Part shown: positions 6,250-8,211 of the stretch, piece by piece
Layout of the letters: every line of letters starts with the position of its first letter
Position numbering within the stretch: position 1 is the first letter of the stretch
NCBI GenBank assembly: GCA_027623845.1
Contig: JAQBUJ010000115.1
Coordinates: 1-8,211, forward strand
DNA: 8,211 nucleotides
Direction of reading: 5' to 3'
Origin: Pseudomonadota bacterium
GTDB lineage: Bacteria; Pseudomonadota; Alphaproteobacteria; Thalassobaculales; Thalassobaculaceae
The notes under the pieces: model-generated
Seen by the model: the letters and a program-made list of their open reading frames with translations, nothing else
Database searches by the model: none
What the model was told of the DNA's origin: nothing
Made by a program: the position numbers and the translations under genes

Positions 6250-6771
6250 GTGGCGGCTCAGCTGAACCGGCGGGGTGGTGGTTCGGGCGGCCGTAGCCGC
6301 TATCGCCCGGTAAGCGAGATCAACGTCACGCCCTTCGTCGACGTGATGCTGGTGCTGCTGGTCGTCTTCATGGTGACGGCGCCGCTTCTGGTGCTGGGGG
6401 TTCCGGTACAGCTTCCCAAGGTCGGCAAGGAATTCATCATCGCCGACGAGGATCAACCGTTGAACGTTGAGGTGGATCAGGACAAGCGGATCTATCTCAA
6501 CAAAACCGAAATCACCTTGGGAAAACTGACGGCGCAACTGCAACGTATTCGGACCGCCAACCCGAAAGTCAAAGTGCATCTCAGGGGGGACGCGCGGCTG
6601 AATTATGGTGCGATCGCAGTGGTCGCCGGAGAGATCCGCAATGCCGGAATCCAGGTGATCGCACTGCGCACGGACTTGGCGACTCTTGCCAGCGAAATCG
6701 AGGCTTTCCCGGACGCGATCGCCGCGCCGATCGCGCCGGTCCCGACCAGCAGCCGCGCCGGGGGAGGGTGA
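6250..6771 (+). CDS. tolR: Tol-Pal motor subunit TolR
   Basis: TolR is an ExbD/TolR-family inner-membrane protein that pairs with TolQ and carries the proton-relay aspartate. This is a 173-residue protein. A basic, Gly-rich cytoplasmic N-terminus ends in RYRPVSEINVTPFVDVMLVLL; Asp31 within the single membrane span (about 30-50) is the conserved proton-binding residue (Asp23 in E. coli). The periplasmic domain includes GVPVQLPK, PLNVEVDQDKRIYLN and VHLRGDARLNYGAI. The C-terminus ends in a Pro/Ala/Gly-rich tail that makes it longer than the 140-150 residues usual for the family. Initiation is at GTG 6250, with GAGGGG nine bases upstream inside tolQ. The tolA ribosome site (GGAGGG, 6763-6768) abuts the tolR stop codon. 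Confidence 0.96.
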   Translation: MAAQLNRRGGGSGGRSRYRPVSEINVTPFVDVMLVLLVVFMVTAPLLVLGVPVQLPKVGKEFIIADEDQPLNVEVDQDKRIYLNKTEITLGKLTAQLQRIRTANPKVKVHLRGDARLNYGAIAVVAGEIRNAGIQVIALRTDLATLASEIEAFPDAIAAPIAPVPTSSRAGGG

Positions 6772-6777
6772 GCCTTC

Positions 6778-7740
6778 ATGCGGCTCGGTGCTACCCTGTC
6801 GGTTGGCTTGCACGCGGTGGTGATTACGCTCGCGTGGTTCGGACTGCCGCATTTGCGCAGCGATCCGCCGGTTCTTGACGACATCGTTTTCGTCAAACTG
6901 GCCGAGCTGGGGGACGTCACCAACGTTCCGCCGGAGACGCCCGAGCCGACCAAGACCAAACCGAAACCCGCCCCAAAACCCAAAGAGGCGAAACCCCGAG
7001 AAGCAAACCCGAAGCCGCCGCCGCCGCCGGTTCGTCAGGCGGAAATCCCGCCGCCGCCTCCGGCGCCAATCAGCAAGCCCGAACCCAAGCCTGAGCCGGC
7101 GGCTGTTGTGGCGCCGCCGAAAGCGGCCCCAAAACCTGCGCCCAAACCAACCCCCAAACCAACGCCAAAGCCGGCGGTCGCCGCGCCGAAGCCGCAGCCC
7201 CGGCCAAAGCCGCGCCCGGTCGCACCGAAACCCCCACCTCCGAAACCAATCCAGGCGAAGAAATCAAAGCAACCACCAGCAGAACGCAAATTTTCGAGTC
7301 TTCTGAAAGACCTGAAGAAAGAGCCGCCGAAACCGGCGCCGGCGCCCAAACCCAAACAGAGTTTGGTCGAGCGGGCCCGTGCGGCGGCGCGTAGCCAAAG
7401 CAGCCGCCCGTTTGATCCAAACGCTAAAGTGACGGTCAACGAGATCGAAGCCGTGCGTCAGCAGCTCGCCCAGTGCTGGAATGTCGCCGCTGGCGCCCGC
7501 CGGGCCGATGCTCTGAGCGTGGAGATCGAGATGGTCATGAACCCGGATGCGACGGTGCGCGGGGCGCGGGTTGTCGATAGTGCGCGGATGAATTCAGACC
7601 CGTATTTTCGCGCGGCCGCAGAAAGCGCGATGCGGGCTCTGGTTCACCCGGATTGCATTCCGTTGAAGTTGCCGTTGAACAAATACGATGTTTGGAAAAA
7701 TTTCACCTTCAATTTTGATCCAAGCAAGATGCTGCAGTGA
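6778..7740 (+). CDS. tolA: Tol-Pal periplasm-spanning protein TolA
   Basis: TolA is anchored in the inner membrane, is driven by TolQR and reaches across the periplasm to Pal/TolB. This is a 320-residue protein in three parts. A membrane anchor (about 4-24) contains Ser8 and His12 in the TolA/TonB-type SxxxH arrangement needed for coupling to the motor. A central region (about 50-200) is very rich in Pro, Lys and Ala, with PPPPP at 80-84 and 91-95, PPPP at 152-155, and many KP and PKP steps. A C-terminal TolA/TonB-like domain (about 215-320) contains QQLAQCWNVAAG and HPDCIPLKLPLNKYDVWKNF. Cys233 and Cys293 could form a periplasmic disulphide. The centre differs from the long Ala/Lys/Glu helix of enterobacterial TolA and looks more like TonB's rigid linker. 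The ATG at 6778 has GGAGGG nine bases upstream. Position between tolR and tolB confirms the identity. Confidence 0.94.
   Translation: MRLGATLSVGLHAVVITLAWFGLPHLRSDPPVLDDIVFVKLAELGDVTNVPPETPEPTKTKPKPAPKPKEAKPREANPKPPPPPVRQAEIPPPPPAPISKPEPKPEPAAVVAPPKAAPKPAPKPTPKPTPKPAVAAPKPQPRPKPRPVAPKPPPPKPIQAKKSKQPPAERKFSSLLKDLKKEPPKPAPAPKPKQSLVERARAAARSQSSRPFDPNAKVTVNEIEAVRQQLAQCWNVAAGARRADALSVEIEMVMNPDATVRGARVVDSARMNSDPYFRAAAESAMRALVHPDCIPLKLPLNKYDVWKNFTFNFDPSKMLQ
7132..7167 (+). repeat. Three 12-bp tandem units coding KPxP in tolA
   Basis: Three consecutive 12-base units (AAACCTGCGCCC, AAACCAACCCCC, AAACCAACGCCA) code residues 119-130, KPAPKPTPKPTP. The last two units differ at only two bases. The array lies in the proline-rich spacer, where length variation by slippage would stay in frame. 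Confidence 0.7.
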
Positions 7741-7745
7741 TGTCT

Positions 7746-7749
7746 GGAG
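7746..7749 (+). promoter_or_regulatory. Ribosome binding site supporting the second tolB ATG
   Basis: GGAG lies eight bases before the ATG at 7758. The alternative in-frame ATG at 7740, which overlaps the tolA stop as TGATG, has no purine-rich site at suitable spacing. Confidence 0.5.
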
Positions 7750-7757
7750 TGACGCTC

Positions 7758-8211
7758 ATGATATGCCATGCCGTTTTCGGTCGAATAGCGCCGGTCGGTT
7801 TTCTCGTGCTTTTCGCGTTCCTTGCGCCAGGAGGCCTTGTGCCGGGGGGCCTCGGCGCCGGTTCGGGGGCGGCTCAGGCTGAATTGCGGATCGACGTGAC
7901 CCAGGGACGCGCCGACCCGATGCCCATCGCGATCTCTGATTTTTCGGCCAAGGATGCCGCCTCGGCGAAGATCGGCCGGGACATGGCGGGCGTTATTTCG
8001 GCGAATTTGGAGCGGTCCGGATTGTTCGCTCCAATTGATCCGAATGCCTTCATCCAGGCGCTGGTATCGCTCAATGTGCGACCGAAATTCGCCGATTGGC
8101 GGGTTTTGAATGCACAAGCGCTGGTGCATGGCGCCGTCGTCGTCCAGGGCGATGGCCGGCTGCGGGTGGAGTTTCGTCTATGGGATGTATTCGCTGAACA
8201 GCAAATGGTCG
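7758..8211 (+). CDS. tolB: Tol-Pal periplasmic protein TolB, 3'-truncated by window
   Basis: TolB is a periplasmic protein that binds Pal and the Tol motor and has an N-terminal domain followed by a six-bladed beta-propeller. Only the first 151 codons are here, about one third of the usual 430-450 residues, so the propeller is off the window. A signal peptide is visible: a short N-terminus with Arg9, a hydrophobic core GFLVLFAFLAP, a Gly-rich stretch, and a likely cleavage after AQA (residues 39-41) just before ELRIDVTQG. The mature N-terminal domain shows PIAISDF, the GRDMAGVISANLERSGLFAPID helix-turn, and ADWRVLNAQALVHGAVV, all typical of TolB. ATG 7758 is preferred for its ribosome site; ATG 7740 would add six residues. 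The frame remains open to the end. pal is expected further downstream. Confidence 0.93.
   Translation, partial: MICHAVFGRIAPVGFLVLFAFLAPGGLVPGGLGAGSGAAQAELRIDVTQGRADPMPIAISDFSAKDAASAKIGRDMAGVISANLERSGLFAPIDPNAFIQALVSLNVRPKFADWRVLNAQALVHGAVVVQGDGRLRVEFRLWDVFAEQQMV

Noticed and set aside
7035..7439. Glycine-rich minus-strand frame resembling a structural Gly-repeat protein
   Set aside because: The Gly/Phe-Gly repeats are the reverse complement of the Pro/Lys codons of TolA; no ribosome site or family support.

Overview
This window is chromosomal core DNA from a GC-rich alphaproteobacterium, most likely of the Rhodospirillales or a close relative. The organism call rests on gene order (YmdB-type phosphoesterase, YebC, RuvCAB, YbgC, TolQRAB), the YebC N-terminus (MAGHSQFKNIMHRKG form), and receiver-domain and TolA styles typical of that group. 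It is inference, because no rRNA gene is present.

Layout. Bases 1-625 (+) hold the 3' two thirds or so of a YmdB-type metallophosphoesterase. Bases 629-1671 (-) hold two small phosphorelay genes transcribed as a pair: a stand-alone CheY-like receiver with a basic tail (1162-1671), then an Hpt phosphotransfer protein (629-1114). Bases 1672-1983 are an intergenic region with divergent 5' ends and the only plausible promoter region for the rightward genes. Bases 1984-8211 (+) are one densely packed gene train: yebC, ruvC, ruvA, ruvB, ybgC, tolQ, tolR, tolA and the 5' third of tolB, which runs off the window.

Function. RuvC, RuvA and RuvB form the Holliday-junction branch migration and resolution machine. 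YbgC and TolQRAB belong to the Tol-Pal envelope system, in which TolQ/TolR form the proton-driven inner membrane motor, TolA spans the periplasm and TolB is the periplasmic partner; pal would be expected just downstream. YebC is a ribosome-associated translation factor of the TACO1 family. The junctions are tight: 4-nt start/stop overlaps at ruvC/ruvA and ruvA/ruvB, a 14-nt overlap at ruvB/ybgC, and gaps of 3 to 21 nt in most of the rest. No terminator is visible from yebC to the right edge, so co-transcription is likely.

Novelty. Almost everything here is conserved housekeeping, and I do not see an undescribed system with confidence. The best candidate for a second look is the inverted receiver/Hpt pair. 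It has no histidine kinase or output domain beside it, and the receiver carries an unusual C-terminal tail with two DRR motifs. A secondary idea is that TolA, with two PPPPP runs and one PPPP run, may be a client of YebC encoded in the same gene train.
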